A DNA stretch of 64,000 nt from Selaginella moellendorffii (Eukaryota; Streptophyta; Lycopodiopsida; Selaginellales; Selaginellaceae): NCBI RefSeq assembly GCF_000143415.4, contig NW_003314292.1, positions 598,829 to 662,828 of the forward strand. The letters are read 5' to 3'. The position numbers and the translations under genes are program-made. Positions 1 to 11,736 of the stretch are shown here, in pieces; position 1 is the first letter of the stretch, and each line of letters opens with the position of its first letter. Under the pieces are notes generated by a model. The model saw nothing but the letters and a program-made list of their open reading frames with translations, searched no databases and had not been told where the DNA came from.

Positions 1-1477
1 GCCTTTGCTGTTCGAGTACAAAGCTGGCTCGGCTTTCGGGCTCACATAGTTTCCAAAAGACCTCGAACCGGATCCAAACAGGTTTCCACCACGCTTCGAA
101 GTTGAGGGAAGAACTTGCGAGAGCATGGCTGGTAATCTGCTAGAGTGAGCTCCCCATCTGCTAGGGCTGGGCACCTCGCTGCTCATCATGACGTTGTTTG
201 GATTTGGAATCGTCGGTGGTGGTGGAAGCATCGAGTGCTGCTGCTGCTGCTGCTGCTGTTGGGTGATGAGGAACTGTGCATCCATCTCTTGCTTGATCTT
301 GCTCCTGCCTCCAATGAGTTGGGAGCCTCCAAAACCGTCCAGGCTGCTGGTAACTGCTGCTGCTCTCGATGACCAATTGGTGCTCGAATCCATGTTTAAG
401 TGATGGCCCGGCAGCGAGAATTGCTGCTGCTGCTGCTTGATCATCATGTCGTCAATGCTTTCGAATCCAGAAGCAGCGGCCGAGCTCTTGAGAGGACTAA
501 ACTCGGGCCACGGCTCTGACACGGCCTTGTTCAAGAGCTTCATGCTGGAGAAGAAGGCCTCGTTGTCAAGGCTAGCTTCCTCATTCCCGGAGCTCCCTCT
601 GTGCAGACACAAACAAAGAGAATTTAGTTCCCCACGATACGTCCGCAAATCACGGCATGGCTAACGTAAGAAAGAAATAGCAAGAGATTTCGTACATGAG
701 AATGGAGCCCCATGAAGCTGGATTGCCGGAAATCTGATCGGGATCCACCAGGGTGGTGTTCATGGTGGAGGTGAAATCGCTGTGCTCGATCGCCATATGG
801 TGGCTGGGGAGCTGCTCGTTCACTTCTGGAGCCGTGGGGAGGCAACCCAATTGTCCCGGCGACCAGTCTCCACCTTCGAGATCCGGCAAGCCTTGGGTGG
901 ATCCAGCGGTCTGGTTCCAGTTCACGGCTGGGAGCTGATCATCCTGATCTCGCCCGCTCCACCATGATGAGACTGCCGTGCCGCTGCTCGTGACCGGTGG
1001 CGCGGTGGAGCTCAAACTGGACGAAGTTGGAAGCGCGTTCTCTAAGTTGTCACCCATGAAGGAATTAGAAGCAGCACCATTCAAGATCTCGGACCAGCTG
1101 CAAGAAGAGAGCACACGATCAGTAAGAATTCTCTCACACGGCAATCGGATAAGACTATGGAACACTGTGCGGTATAGTGTTTCAAGAACTTACACCGAGG
1201 AATGGATGGCTTGTGGTGGTGGAGCTTGTATGGATGTGGAACATTCAAGATTGGTGGTGGTGGTGGTGGTGGTGCTGTTCGTCGAGGAGCCTTCGGAATT
1301 GAGAGGGCTGTGAGCGACGCTAGCGCAAGCTGTTGCTGCTGATTTCTGCTGTGGATTGCTGGATGCAGATGTGGTGGACGAGAGCAGCAGCTGAGACAGA
1401 TTGACGGCCGCAATTGCTGATTCTGCTCCTGAAAACGGGAACGCATTCAGCAGCCGGCTATCTGCGTGATGCAACAT
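1..1477 (-). CDS. bHLH-type transcription factor, N-terminal part (runs off the window)
   Basis: Three exons on the minus strand: 1477..1194, 1097..696 and 598 to beyond base 1. All junctions are GT-AG and the phases agree, giving about 428 residues with no stop before the edge. The start is the first ATG of the open frame (MLHHADSRL). The protein has low-complexity Thr and Gln runs (the Gln run is coded near 234-262), a WSEILNGA motif right after the first junction, a WWSGRDQDDQ stretch, and acidic and Ser-rich parts typical of plant bHLH proteins of the bHLH68/112/123 kind. The DNA-binding helix-loop-helix would lie past the window edge and is not seen, so the family call rests on the N-terminal style only. 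It could be another type of nuclear regulator. Confidence 0.5.
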
Positions 1478-3454
1478 CGAGGCGGCGGCGCGAGATCTCT
1501 CGAGAAACACTACTCCGGAGAAGAAAGAGGAGAGTTATAAGTCTTGCTATCGACTGCATCAACCCTTCCCCTCCTCCTAAGAAAGAAAGAAGAAAACGAT
1601 TTTTCTTTGTGGCGAGCCGGGGCCACGGGTCTTGACAAGAGGAAGATCTCCAAACGTCTCCCACCAAGGAGAATTGTTAGAATATATAGCGTGGAGATCG
1701 AACGGGAATTCCTCCCTGGCGCGTTTAGTAACGACAACACAAGAGATTCTTCATTAGCGCTGGAAGAAGAAGAGTGAGAATTTGTAAAATGCGATTGCCA
1801 AACTGGATCCAGCGAGTGATCCCTGCGCTCCACAAATCCAAATAAAATTCTGGGCTTTGACCGGGGCAATCTTTGGAGCGAGACGAACGAGCTCTCTCCC
1901 GAGCAACAAAACAAAGAAGAAGAGGAGTCAACCCAGGCCAATGAGTATATATATGTAGTTATAGTTATCCCAGCATGAATGGGCCATGGATGCCCATGCC
2001 ACGTGTCCGCATCATAGCCGTTGGATCCAGTGACGGGCAGGGGTGACGTCAGCCCCCCTCCCGCATTTCGCGGGGGTCGTCACGGGCAGCTGCCCGTCCG
2101 CCATGGCCATGCCACGCGTGCAGCTGTCCGCGTTTTCGAGGGGCCACGCGTGATGGTGCCCGCGGGCAGCATCCTCATGGCCCTGGCCGGTATCGAACCC
2201 CCGCCGGACCCCCCGCCCTTGTAAAATATTCCTTTCGCTCTCCCTCCTTTCTTTGGCATTTGATTTTGGAAGCGAAATCTATACGCGACTGGGACAAGAA
2301 TCTGGCGGTTTTTCATATAGTTTTGTGGTTGGCTCTTTGTGCCTCATACAAATCCTTGTGCCACCCTTCATTACAGCCAGTTTTTCCATCAAGTTCTATC
2401 GAATTCTCCCACTTTTTCTAAAGAAGAAGATTTTTTTCTTCGATAGCTACCATGTTACTTAAACATTGCATTGTTTGTGTATGCATTTTTTGGGATCCAG
2501 CATTGGGTCCACACACACACACGGAAACTTGTCTAATCAATCCTCTTCGCATCAAGCAATGTGTTTTTAAAGGGGAAATGAAGGCCAAAAGTATGAAATG
2601 GAAATAACCTCATGGAGATTTAGTATTCTCCATGTTGGTGGTTTAGGGGGTGAAGAGAATAGGATCATCTCGTACATGGATCTCTTTCTGCCTGGCGAGG
2701 ACTATGATCCTATAGGATTGATTTATATGGCATCCATGAATCGAATTGATGGATGGACCTCTCTCTCGACTGCTTTTGATGCTTCCATGCCAATTATTAT
2801 AGAAGCTATCATGTCCCCGCAGCGCATAGGAAGAAATCCCAAGACAAGTTAATCCAACTCTATAGTTTTGTGGGCATAAGTTGACACGTTTTATAGTCAA
2901 GATGGCGAAGCCGGGCAACTTTGATATATAGTTTTGAATGAAATTACTATTGGGAGAAAAAGAAGTAAGCATCAGCAAGGAAACTCTCGCCATATGTCGC
3001 CCCGGAATCTTTACTCGGCATCGCTTGAATGATGAGGACTCTCTTTTTGAAAAGCTTGGGGTGATGATAATAATCTTTTGTACCACCACCTTTGGCCTTT
3101 GGCCACCCGGATTCATTCAACAACTTGGAGCTTAAGAATGAGAAGAGTCGATCTGTAGTTGAAAGCTGGATGGATCCAATAAGTAAATCCATTTGCCCCA
3201 ATCTCTTGCAGCCAGCAGCAAAGCAGTGATTGTTTTGGTCACAAAAGACGCCTGATGCTTGGGAGCCAAGGTTGCAGCTTTAAATCAGAAAAATCGTTTC
3301 AGGAAATCACATTGTCAACCATCAAAGTCAACGCCACCTTTGCAAAAAAGAAATGAAAAACTTAAAGGAGAATGTAAACGCTGGGCATCCGTTGCGTTTG
3401 CCGGAGAACGTGACGGACGGGAGGGACCACAGTTTGACCTCTGGCTTGGGGCCC

Positions 3455-3650
3455 GCTGACGTGTCGTCATATTCCCACGTGGCCTGCCACGTGGGGCCCA
3501 CGTTCCCGCCGACCTACAGATCACCACGTCACGTCAGCCGTTGACGGGTGACGCCCACTTTACCTTTCTTTATTGGTTGACTACTGGCGGTGTGAAAGGG
3601 GAAAGGGGCGGGGGAATTTTACCTACGTGGCACGGCACGCTCCACGTGGG
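3455..3650. promoter_or_regulatory. Cluster of G-box/ACGT motifs
   Basis: Three perfect palindromic CACGTG boxes lie at 3476-3481, 3488-3493 and 3643-3648. Further ACGTG/ACGTC cores sit between them (near 3459, 3525, 3531 and 3625), several next to GGGCCC. In plants such clusters bind bZIP and bHLH factors and are typical of ABA- or light-responsive promoters. No gene start could be assigned next to it, so its target is unknown. Confidence 0.45.
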
Positions 3651-3975
3651 CCCCAGGTCAATAAAGTGACCGACCGACCTGGCATGGGGCCCCATGCGCA
3701 TGTGGCATGGGCCCCCTTCTTTCTCCCTCCATACCATACAATCATGATGTCCTTGAGAACACTAGATACGACATATACGCTCTCTGCTATACGTACTTTG
3801 GGGAGGTATTAGCCTGGTCAAACCAGTCTTTGGTCAACAAACGGTCTCCTTAAGCAGGAAGATCTCGTTTTCTAGGAATTTGCACCAGTCTTGGCTGGTT
3901 GTTCCAAGTTTTCCAGAAGAAGAACAGGCCACACACATTTCTAGAGTTTTCTTTTTGCAGACAATCACTTTCGCC

Positions 3976-4057
3976 AGTACTTACTGGTCCCAATCCATGC
4001 CTGATCAGCGAATGAAAGTACTTACTGGTCCCAATCCATGCTTGGTTAGCATATGAA
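3976..4057. repeat. Tandem duplication, 41-bp unit x2
   Basis: The 24-base stretch beginning AGTACTTACTGG occurs at 3976 and again at 4017, followed by similar but diverged tails. The tract lies in non-coding DNA. Confidence 0.8.
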
Positions 4058-5785
4058 AGTTTTGCCAAATCTTTCACTGCAGAACCATAATCATCGATGA
4101 TCTAGATCTATCGTGATCCAAAACAGCAAGAAGCTCCTAAACATGCTGAAGAAAGAGAGAGGAATATCCATGTGATAACGAATGTGATCGATGGCAACGA
4201 CCCTTCTGAGGAAATGTGCCACCTTTCAGCAACATTGTTAAAAGTTGTACCCACATAGACATCACCACGAGCTTCCCTTTGGAGATCGTGTGGAATATTT
4301 TCCTCTCCCGCTTTGGTGTGACTCTCTAGGCGAGATGCCGCTCTGCACTGAATCCGTTTAATAGATTGAAATATCCCTGCAAGGGACATGGGGAAGGTCC
4401 GTTTCCTCGCTCATCCGAATTCCTCTTCCTCTCCCTCTCAAACTACAGTCTTGATATATCACAACACATGTGTGTGCACAAACATTGAAACACCTATTTG
4501 TTAATCTTTTGAACATTCCAAACAGCATAGACAAATCTATACCGAGACAAGACACCACGACGAAGGCCTATTGCAGCGGATACATAGCGAATCATCACAA
4601 CCTAGCTAGAAAAGCAACTAGAGTCAAACTAGTCAACTAGGAGAACCTCTTCACACCCAAAGAAACGCAAAAGAAATTGCCAAGAACAACAAGAACAAGA
4701 AGAATGTTGATAGATCACCTGTTTCCATATGTGCAAGACAAAACTCAGCATTGACTCTCCACTACTGGGCCGTGGACAAGCACATGAAAATTCCAGGAAC
4801 GCAGCCAAAACTTTGTGACAGTCTATACACTTGGAAAGACTTTTGTGAGTGTATGCGTGTTTAATACCAAAACTTTACACTTCTCCTTTTGCCTGTCCTG
4901 ACTTGTTTACATTGTCTCCCATCTCTTTGGTTGCTTTCAGTAGAAACTAGTCGTAGGGTTTGCAAGCTTTTAGCCTCATTGGCTCGCTGGCAGCTATTGG
5001 AGCTAGAAATGCAAAGATCCCCACGAAGCAGCGACAAATCTGATGAGCTTTGGTCTACGCTGCATACTTTGTAGCGAGAAGGACAATGTATAGAACGACG
5101 AAGTCAATATGTACAATGTCTTTTTTGCATCATGCGAGCCATGGGAGCGACCCAGACCCAGATCATTCTCGTTTCCCCCTATAGAGTATGCCACCTTTTC
5201 AAGTTACTAAGATTCTAGTATGTACTCGCAGGGAAGGAAAATTTCACGTCTCAATCCAAGAGTAAACAGGAATTCAAGCGGCAAGATCAGATCTTGTGCT
5301 GGAAAAAAGTGTTGACGAGAAATTAAGCAAAAGAATCGGATTTTGCTTGAAAGATTTTTTTCTTGTGTTATTGACCCTGAGGTCGTGATGTAATAATCAA
5401 ACCTGCTTTCCACACGAGAAAATCATTCCACTGTGTATTTTTTGTCTTGCCTTGCATCCAAAGCAAGAAAAACAATCCTAAAAAGTAAAAGGAGAAACTC
5501 ACCGGGGCCACGAAACCCTTTCCTTTTACCAGTTCCATACCATCACGGTGATTCTCTCTTCTTCTTTACTGGAAAGAAAACATAGTAAAAGCAAAAACCA
5601 AAAAAATCGTCTTCTTATAAACAATCCAAAGCATCCCTGAGATTCCTTCCACGGGAATCTCCAAAGAGGAAGAACAATATATCAAAGTCCCGCGGTTTTA
5701 TCTGTTAGCAATCACAGCCAGCATAAGAAAAAGAACCAAAGAAAGAAAGAGCAAAGTACCTTAGAGCTCGCGGAGATGGTTTCTC

Positions 5786-6860
5786 TCAATCGGATTTAGT
5801 GGCCAGGCGCTTGGTGATGGCGGCAATGTATTTCCCCTGGTGGAACGCTGTCTCCAGCTCCAGCTTTGATGGTTGCCGAGTCCCGTCCCCGGCCAAAGTT
5901 CCAGCACCGTATGGAGAGCCGCCTTTCACTTGGACCATCTCAAACATCCCAGCGCCAGAAGTGTAGCCGATCGGCACGAAGATCATACCGTGGTGAGCAA
6001 GCTGCGTTATAGCTGTCAACCTGCACGTAAAAAAGAGAAGAGTGAGAGTGAGAGATAAAAACAATCCATGCTTTAGATGCGTGCACGAGAACGAAACGAG
6101 AATGCAATACGTACGCTGTAGTTTCTTGACCGCCTCCTTGGGAGCCAGTGCTGTAAAAGATTCCGGCCGGTTTACCGGCGAGTGTTTGGGCACGCCAGAG
6201 GCCACCAGTGGCATCCATGAAAGCTTTGAATTGTGCAGCCATCATGCCAAATCGCGTGGGAAAGCCGAATATCAGTCCGTCAGCATCAGCGAGCTGGCCA
6301 GGTTGTATGATTGGGACCTCCGACTTTGGAGGTGCTCCCATCTTGCCTAGAACGTCCTCACTTAGTGTTTCTGGCACCTGGAAATTTCGATCGCAAACTC
6401 AGTTACATAGTTTTTTTTCGACCAAGCAAGCAAGCTCTTCTCCATCACTCTCTCCCTCTCTTTTATTTTTCAGTTGACAAACAAGCACGAAAATCTGTGG
6501 CTTACCTGCCAAAGAGAAGCCTCGACACCTTCCACCGAGTTAGCGCCCTTGGTGATCTCCTGAGCCAGCTTCTCAACATGACCATACATCGAGTAGTACC
6601 TGCGCGGCATGGAAAAGAACAAAAACAAAAGTTTGATTCTTCAGTGAGCCAATCAAAAGTAAAACGAGGCATCGCATTGCTAAAGGAAGTCAACCCAGAT
6701 CTGTGTGGATCTAGGGTACCCGAATGCGAGAAACAGGCAATTTGGGGCCGATCCACACAGTTCCAGGGACAATAAAAGCACAAACAACGCGGGAGCAATG
6801 CATCGCTTACAAAGGCAAGAGAGACAGGAAGGCTTACACAATGTAAACTTTGACCGCCAT
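5786..6860 (-). CDS. FQR1: NAD(P)H:quinone oxidoreductase, flavodoxin-like (FQR1/WrbA type)
   Basis: Four exons (6860..6838, 6599..6506, 6377..6115, 6020..5786) join in phase to 204 codons, the usual length of plant FQR1. The product begins [15 protein letters not shown], the flavodoxin fold's first strand and FMN phosphate loop. It continues with [19 protein letters not shown] and a GQETT stretch, and ends with [12 protein letters not shown] and a GGSPYGAGT loop, all hallmarks of the WrbA/FQR1 family. These enzymes reduce quinones by two electrons using NAD(P)H and FMN, limiting semiquinone formation; in plants they are cytosolic or plasma-membrane associated and often auxin- or stress-responsive. 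The first exon codes only seven residues plus part of a codon. The 3' end lies before a gene-free region. Confidence 0.93.
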
Positions 6861-7051
6861 CGCAAACTTGCTCGAAGATGTAAGAAACGCCTCCCAGACC
6901 AAATCTCCCCTTCTGCCAGAAATGGACAGTTTAAATACAAGCCCAAATTAACTATAGATATACCGTATGTTCGTACGAAATATCGTGAGACGAGAAGGAA
7001 AAGAAAACCACGGCTTTGGTTTGGACCAGGGCTTCGATGGCTACGCCAGCG

Positions 7052-8599
7052 TTACGTAGAAAAAAGGTAGTTTAACAAGTATCCCACGACTTTGATGTTG
7101 AGGCTGTTTCCAAGAAGAGCATATCTGTGCAAGAACCGTAACACAACCAATCTGCAATGAGAACAGCTAAAACGTACCGTTGTTTGATAGATAAGTGATC
7201 AGGAAAGTCGAATCCCTTTGGAAAAGAATGGAAATTTGCAACCTGCAACCTCGAGCATCACAAACATATACAGAAAAAGTCGCAAGGAAATACCTCGCGT
7301 GGTGTGAAATAGCGTAAGCCAGCAGACTGCAACCATGCCAGGTCACTGAGTTCAGCCGGGTCCTTGCTAAAATACTGCGAGCACGAGAGCCATTGTGTTA
7401 GCTCAATCACAGAAAAGAAAAGAAAAGAAATCTTTCCAAAGCTACCTTGTAAAAGGATGGATTTGTGACTAAAATGGAACCAGTGCCTTTGGCATATCGT
7501 GCATAGCTCTTTGTAAAGCAGCAACATCTTCCGGAATCGGGTGTAACAATATCTTTGTCGCCACTGTTAAGAACAACTTCACAAAACGATCAACCAGCTG
7601 TCAAGGATACCATAAGCTTCTCCCCATCTTGCAATTGTAGTGGACGGGACCATATAGTCTTCCATGCAGTCGGAAGGATTTTCCAGGTACTCGCCGACAG
7701 TTTTAGTTTCAACATGGAAGTCCCTGTTGGTGGAAAAATCGAAAGGGCAGGAAACAAGTTGCCCGTTTAAGTCGGAACGTGAAAACTGGAAAGGTTCACG
7801 CTTGGCCTGGAGAAATCGCACGGGTAAGTCATGCTCTCTCTCGAACACCAACGTGATTTACCAGGCAGAAGTAACGGGGCCGAGAATATGGAATCCCAAA
7901 CTGGAGCGGATTGATAATACACTCTTGTATTCTAAAACCGGTGTCTTCGAGCACTTTAATCAGCTGACTTCGTGTATGCGAAGTCTAGGAAAGGAAAAAA
8001 AAGCAAGAAAAACAGACACCGGTGAGGGAGAAAGCAATCGCAACTTAATCCCATTACCTCAAATCCAACAACGTTTTCAATAAAAACATGCGCCGGAGGA
8101 ATCGACAGCGAAGAGATCGTGTCCAAAAGCTTGAGAAAGGACGAAGCTCTAGCGTCGGCAGAATCCTTCTGTAGCCCTGTCCACATTTTCCACATGAAAG
8201 GAATAAAGAGCAAAAGAATCGCACACCTTGTCGAGTGTAAGGCTGACACGGCGGAGAGAGCAGCCATGCGTCGGCCTCGTATTTGTCTAGATCGCTGACG
8301 GAAAGCCTTTGGATATTTCCCTGGATTCTCAAATCAATCAATCCAAAGCACTGTCCTAGCTAGCACACACCTGATTAGGGCGATGGCCGAAATTCCGCTC
8401 GTACACATCGTTGGCGAGCTCGTTTATCTCGAACGCCTCCACGACCGTGGCATCGATCTTGGCCTCCTCGAGTGAGAATCGCTGCAAGAACGAATGCGAG
8501 AGTGTGTGGATCCACGAATCTGCGCGATAATCTCTTTACCAGGCCACCAATGCCGCTGTAGAACTCCAAGACGCGCAGTGGCGCTCCCGCCGGCGCCAT
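7052..8599 (-). CDS. DNMT2: tRNA (cytosine-5) methyltransferase, DNMT2/TRDMT1 family
   Basis: Ten exons (8599..8540, 8481..8371, 8320..8227, 8176..8058, 7984..7862, 7806..7611, 7552..7446, 7374..7294, 7242..7178, 7124..7052) give 342 residues with all phases matching. Motifs in order are [10 protein letters not shown] (SAM-binding motif I), [24 protein letters not shown] (motif IV with the catalytic Cys), FIENVVGFE (motif VI), [10 protein letters not shown] (motif VIII), and [14 protein letters not shown] with [10 protein letters not shown] (motifs IX and X). This is the DNMT2 layout, which modifies C38 of tRNA-Asp rather than DNA. It is somewhat shorter than plant and animal homologues of about 380-390 residues. 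The gene is head to head with the potassium-channel gene; an AAACCCTAA telo-box motif lies just upstream of the start. Confidence 0.93.
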
Positions 8600-8965
8600 A
8601 AACCCTAAAAGAAACAAAGAAAATAAAAAGATTGTAACGGAAAGCAAAATTGGGCCAGACACAAATCTTTGAATTTTGGCGCGCCCATAAAAACAAAATA
8701 GAAAAGCTGAGAATATCCTCGGAGATACGTTAGTTGACGTGTCACCCGGTGATTCGCGCAAATCAACGGCGGGGATGGAAGCTCCCTGGAGGAGAAGAAA
8801 ACCCTATTATCGGAGAGCTTGACTTCGTCGTCCCTCCGCGATGGCGTAGCGATTCTTGTAAGTAATCTCAATCCGGGAGCACAGGAATTCTCCCCGCGGC
8901 CCATCGGCATTGCCAGGATTTTCTCCGGAAGCTCTCGGTTTTATGAGGATTTCCAGCTCCCGGGG
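8600..8965. promoter_or_regulatory. Shared promoter region between DNMT2 (-) and TPK channel (+)
   Basis: The two start codons face away from each other across 366 bp, so both promoters must fall here. The sequence carries an AAACCCTAA motif next to the DNMT2 start. The open frame continuing upstream of the channel ATG has no ATG and is treated as 5' UTR. Confidence 0.6.
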
Positions 8966-10494
8966 ATGGAGCAGCCACTTCTCGGCAGCCAGCGCCGACC
9001 ATTCTCCTTGCACCGGCTAGTGGTGGAAGATGAAGCAGCGGCTCCGGGGGAAGTGGCAATCCCGATCACACCTCTGGCATTCAAGGAGAAGCTGGTCTAT
9101 GGATCGCTGGAGAGCCCCGCAGGGTTCTATCTCCCCAGGCTTTTCAACGCTTGCGAGGGCCAAGACGAGACAGAGGATTTCTTGAGCCAGGGAGGGTCTC
9201 GGCGAGCATATAATCTATACCCAACCGCGGAGGAAAAACAATGGATGCTTTACTCGAGCAAGAACGGGGATGATGAACAGGAGGAGGAGACGCCGATGGA
9301 GAGAAGGGGCTCTTCTTTTTTCGGTGGCGGTGACGAAACCACTGGACTGCTTGCTACTCTCTCGGGATTATCCAGCGAGTGCTCCGAGACTTTGGAGAAG
9401 CTGCCTGACGCCAAGGAATGCGATCATCCGGGGTTTCCTGTGAAGAGGAAGTACTTGAAAAAATCGCGGACAGCGCCAGCGCTCAACGTAAACTACTCCA
9501 AGCGGGACAAGTCGAAGAAGCTCACGAGGCCAAAGCTGGAGAGCGCCACGACCGTGGTGGTGCAAGCTAGCATCGGGCTCATGATCTATCTCGCTATCGG
9601 GGTCGCGATCTACGTGTGGAGGACGGACGACTTCTCAGGATCTTCGACGTATCCAGTCATCGACGCGCTCTACTTTTGCATCGTGACGATGTGTACCATC
9701 GGCTACGGCGACATCACCCCGACCTCTCCATCGGCGAAGCTCTTCGCGTGCTTCTTCGTGCTCGTTGGTTTCGGCTTCATCGACATACTCCTGAGTGGAA
9801 TGGTGGCCTACGTTCTCGAGCGGCAAGAACACCTCCTTCTCAGTGCTGTGGAGGGGAGTCACCACGAGACGGCCAAGAACTATGTGGTGAACACGGAGAA
9901 GGGGAGGATGAGAATCCGGATGAAAGTCGGCCTAGCGCTCGGGGTCGTGTTCTTCTGCCTCGCGATCGGGACTCTCTTCATGCACTGGATGGAGGAGCTC
10001 GGGTGGCTTGACTCGTTCTATCTCTCCACCATGTCCGTGACGACGGTTGGCTACGGGGATCACACGTTCAAGACTTTCAAAGGCAGGCTTTTTGCTGCGG
10101 GGTGGTTGCTCGTGAGCACTCTGGCGGTTGCTCGGTCGTTTCTGTTTCTAGCCGAGGCGAGGATCGATAAGAGGAACCGATTGATCGCAAAGTGGGTGCT
10201 GCACAGGGAGATGACGGTGGCGGATCTAGTTGCTGCGGACATGGACAACAACGGCTTCGTCACGTAAGCTTTCAAAGTCTTTTTTTTCTCCAGTGATCTT
10301 GACTCAAGTATATATGTTTTCTCGTTGCTGCATACAGGAAGTCCGAGTATGTGATATACAAGCTCAAGGAGATGGGGAAGATCAGTGAGAAGGAGATCAT
10401 GGACGTGTGTAGGCAGTTCAACGTCCTAGACAAGGATTGCTCCGGAAGAATCACGCTCTCTTGTCTGGTCAACGAAGAGAGCACTGTACGATGA
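8966..10494 (+). CDS. TPK: Two-pore K+ channel (TPK/KCO family) with EF-hands
   Basis: Two exons (8966..10263 and 10338..10494) encode 484 residues. The start is the first in-frame ATG (MEQPLLGSQ). Four transmembrane segments flank two pore loops carrying the selectivity filters TIGYGDITP and TVGYGDHTF. The C-terminus has two EF-hands (DMDNNGFVT, split by the intron, and DKDCSGRIT) for Ca2+ control. A long acidic cytosolic N-terminus precedes the first membrane segment, and KSRTAPALN resembles the 14-3-3 binding site of TPK proteins. Homologues sit in the vacuolar membrane and release K+. Almost all of the coding sequence is in one exon, unlike the intron-rich neighbours. Confidence 0.92.
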
Positions 10495-10589
10495 GAGACT
10501 AGTGCTAGAAGTGAAAGTGTATATAAGAGAGTCAGCATCAAGAGTAAAGGAAAGTCACTCTTGTGTAATTGCCGAGATCATCGCTCTCG

Positions 10590-11010
10590 ATGAAGATCAC
10601 GGCGAAGATCGCAGCGAAGATCCTGCCTCCTCGAAAGCGGCGTAGGATCCTCCACTGGTCGGCGCTGGGAGTTTGCACGCTCGGCTCTCTCGGAGGCATC
10701 GCTCACGAGATCCTCGTCTTTCAGGGGTCCATGCCACTCTAGCCAGTGCTTAGAGAGCGGGGACTGCGGGGCGAGTGTCAAGCATTCCACCGGAGTGATC
10801 GTCGCAAGCGATGAGCTCGTTTACCACGCGGTGCGAGTCGGAGACGCTGGTGCTCGGCCTCTACAATTGGAAACTCGTCAGGAGAGTGAGCACCGTGTTT
10901 GTCATTGACGGCGTCCGAGGGAGAGAACAGTGATGAGAACTCCATATCCATAGCTCGACCAAGGCCAGCGGATGATCAAGAATCTCCTGAAAGGCTGCGT
11001 ATGCGAGAAC
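10590..11010 (+). pseudogene. Relic of a kelch/F-box-associated-type gene
   Basis: Plus-strand translation gives scattered blocks (RRRILHWSALG, GIAHEILVF, STGVIVASDELVYHA, SETLVLGLYNWKLVRRVS, SDENSI) that line up in the same order with the intact minus-strand gene at 47065-48132 (RCRILHWSALG, GLAHEILVF, STGVIVASDELVYYA and so on). They lie in different frames, with stops and deletions between them and no start. It is therefore a truncated, decayed copy, in the opposite orientation to its relative and just downstream of the K+ channel gene. The stretch from here to 11736 otherwise shows no coding signal. Confidence 0.75.
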
Positions 11011-11736
11011 GTACACGTCTCGATCTAGATAGTATCATTCGAGTTTCCAGAAGGTTGTCGCTATCTTGAGCGTCGTAAATTTCTTCTCTCGCTAAAATTC
11101 AAAGGGAATAAGAAGACCCTGGTTGGTGCCTAACTTTGTGACAAACTTCCTGCTAAGTTGATAGCGGCCAAATCTCGCCGCGCACCGATCTTCTTTGAAA
11201 TCATCTAGGGTAGAATATTTTTTTTGAAGGACCGCTTGCTTTCTTTCCGGGTTGGATACGGGGAAGCTCCAAGGAAGCTAGAAAAAGAGAACTTCTAGCC
11301 AGAAGTTTTTTTGTAGAAACGAGAGCTTGCCACGTGGCAATCCCATGCATCACATATCCCAATACTAAAGGAAAAGCGTAGTCTGTAATCCTTTATAGGG
11401 TTTGAGCAATTCATTTCAGAGTGGAAGGATTGGTGTGAGGGAGCAGGGAGCAAATTTCTGCGTGCTGGAGCTTTTCAATCTTTCATCACGGCTTTGAATC
11501 TCAAGTTTCGGAATTCCGTAGGGAGTGTGGATGTTGCCAGGAGTTTCTGCATAGCACGCGTTCTGAGTTCTCCTTCTTTCCACGGTGGTCGCGGGGCCGC
11601 TCCTGCTGCAGGAGGGCACCCATCAGATCTTCTGAATTTGGCTGGGGGCGGTGCCGGAGCTCTGTTTTCTCTTGATTGCCTCTAGGCAATCATTTGGCTC
11701 TTGCAACCTTGCAAGGCAAAGTTGAGGACAAATTCA

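Larger units (their letters stand above)
1478..5785. other. Long intergenic stretch without a convincing gene
   Basis: I found no coding signal on either strand: the open frames are short, lack recognisable domains and do not join through splice sites. Contents that can be described are the promoter side of the bHLH-like gene (a TATATA stretch near 1682 on its sense strand, and a CACGTG at 2000-2005), a very GC-rich patch at about 2015-2220, a cluster of ACGTG motifs at 3455-3650, a two-unit 41-bp tandem repeat at 3976-4057, and the 3' flank of FQR1. Confidence 0.5.

Noticed and set aside
2598-2852. 84-codon open frame on + and a 157-codon frame on -
   Set aside because: No recognisable motif, no splice partners, biased composition absent; lies in gene-free DNA.
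4108-4558. Minus-strand frames with a hydrophobic C-terminus
   Set aside because: Two short overlapping frames without a clear start, homologue or splice signals; too weak to call a gene.
8819-8965. Upstream extension of the TPK frame
   Set aside because: The extension begins at a non-ATG codon; the first in-frame ATG at 8966 opens the typical MEQPLL start.
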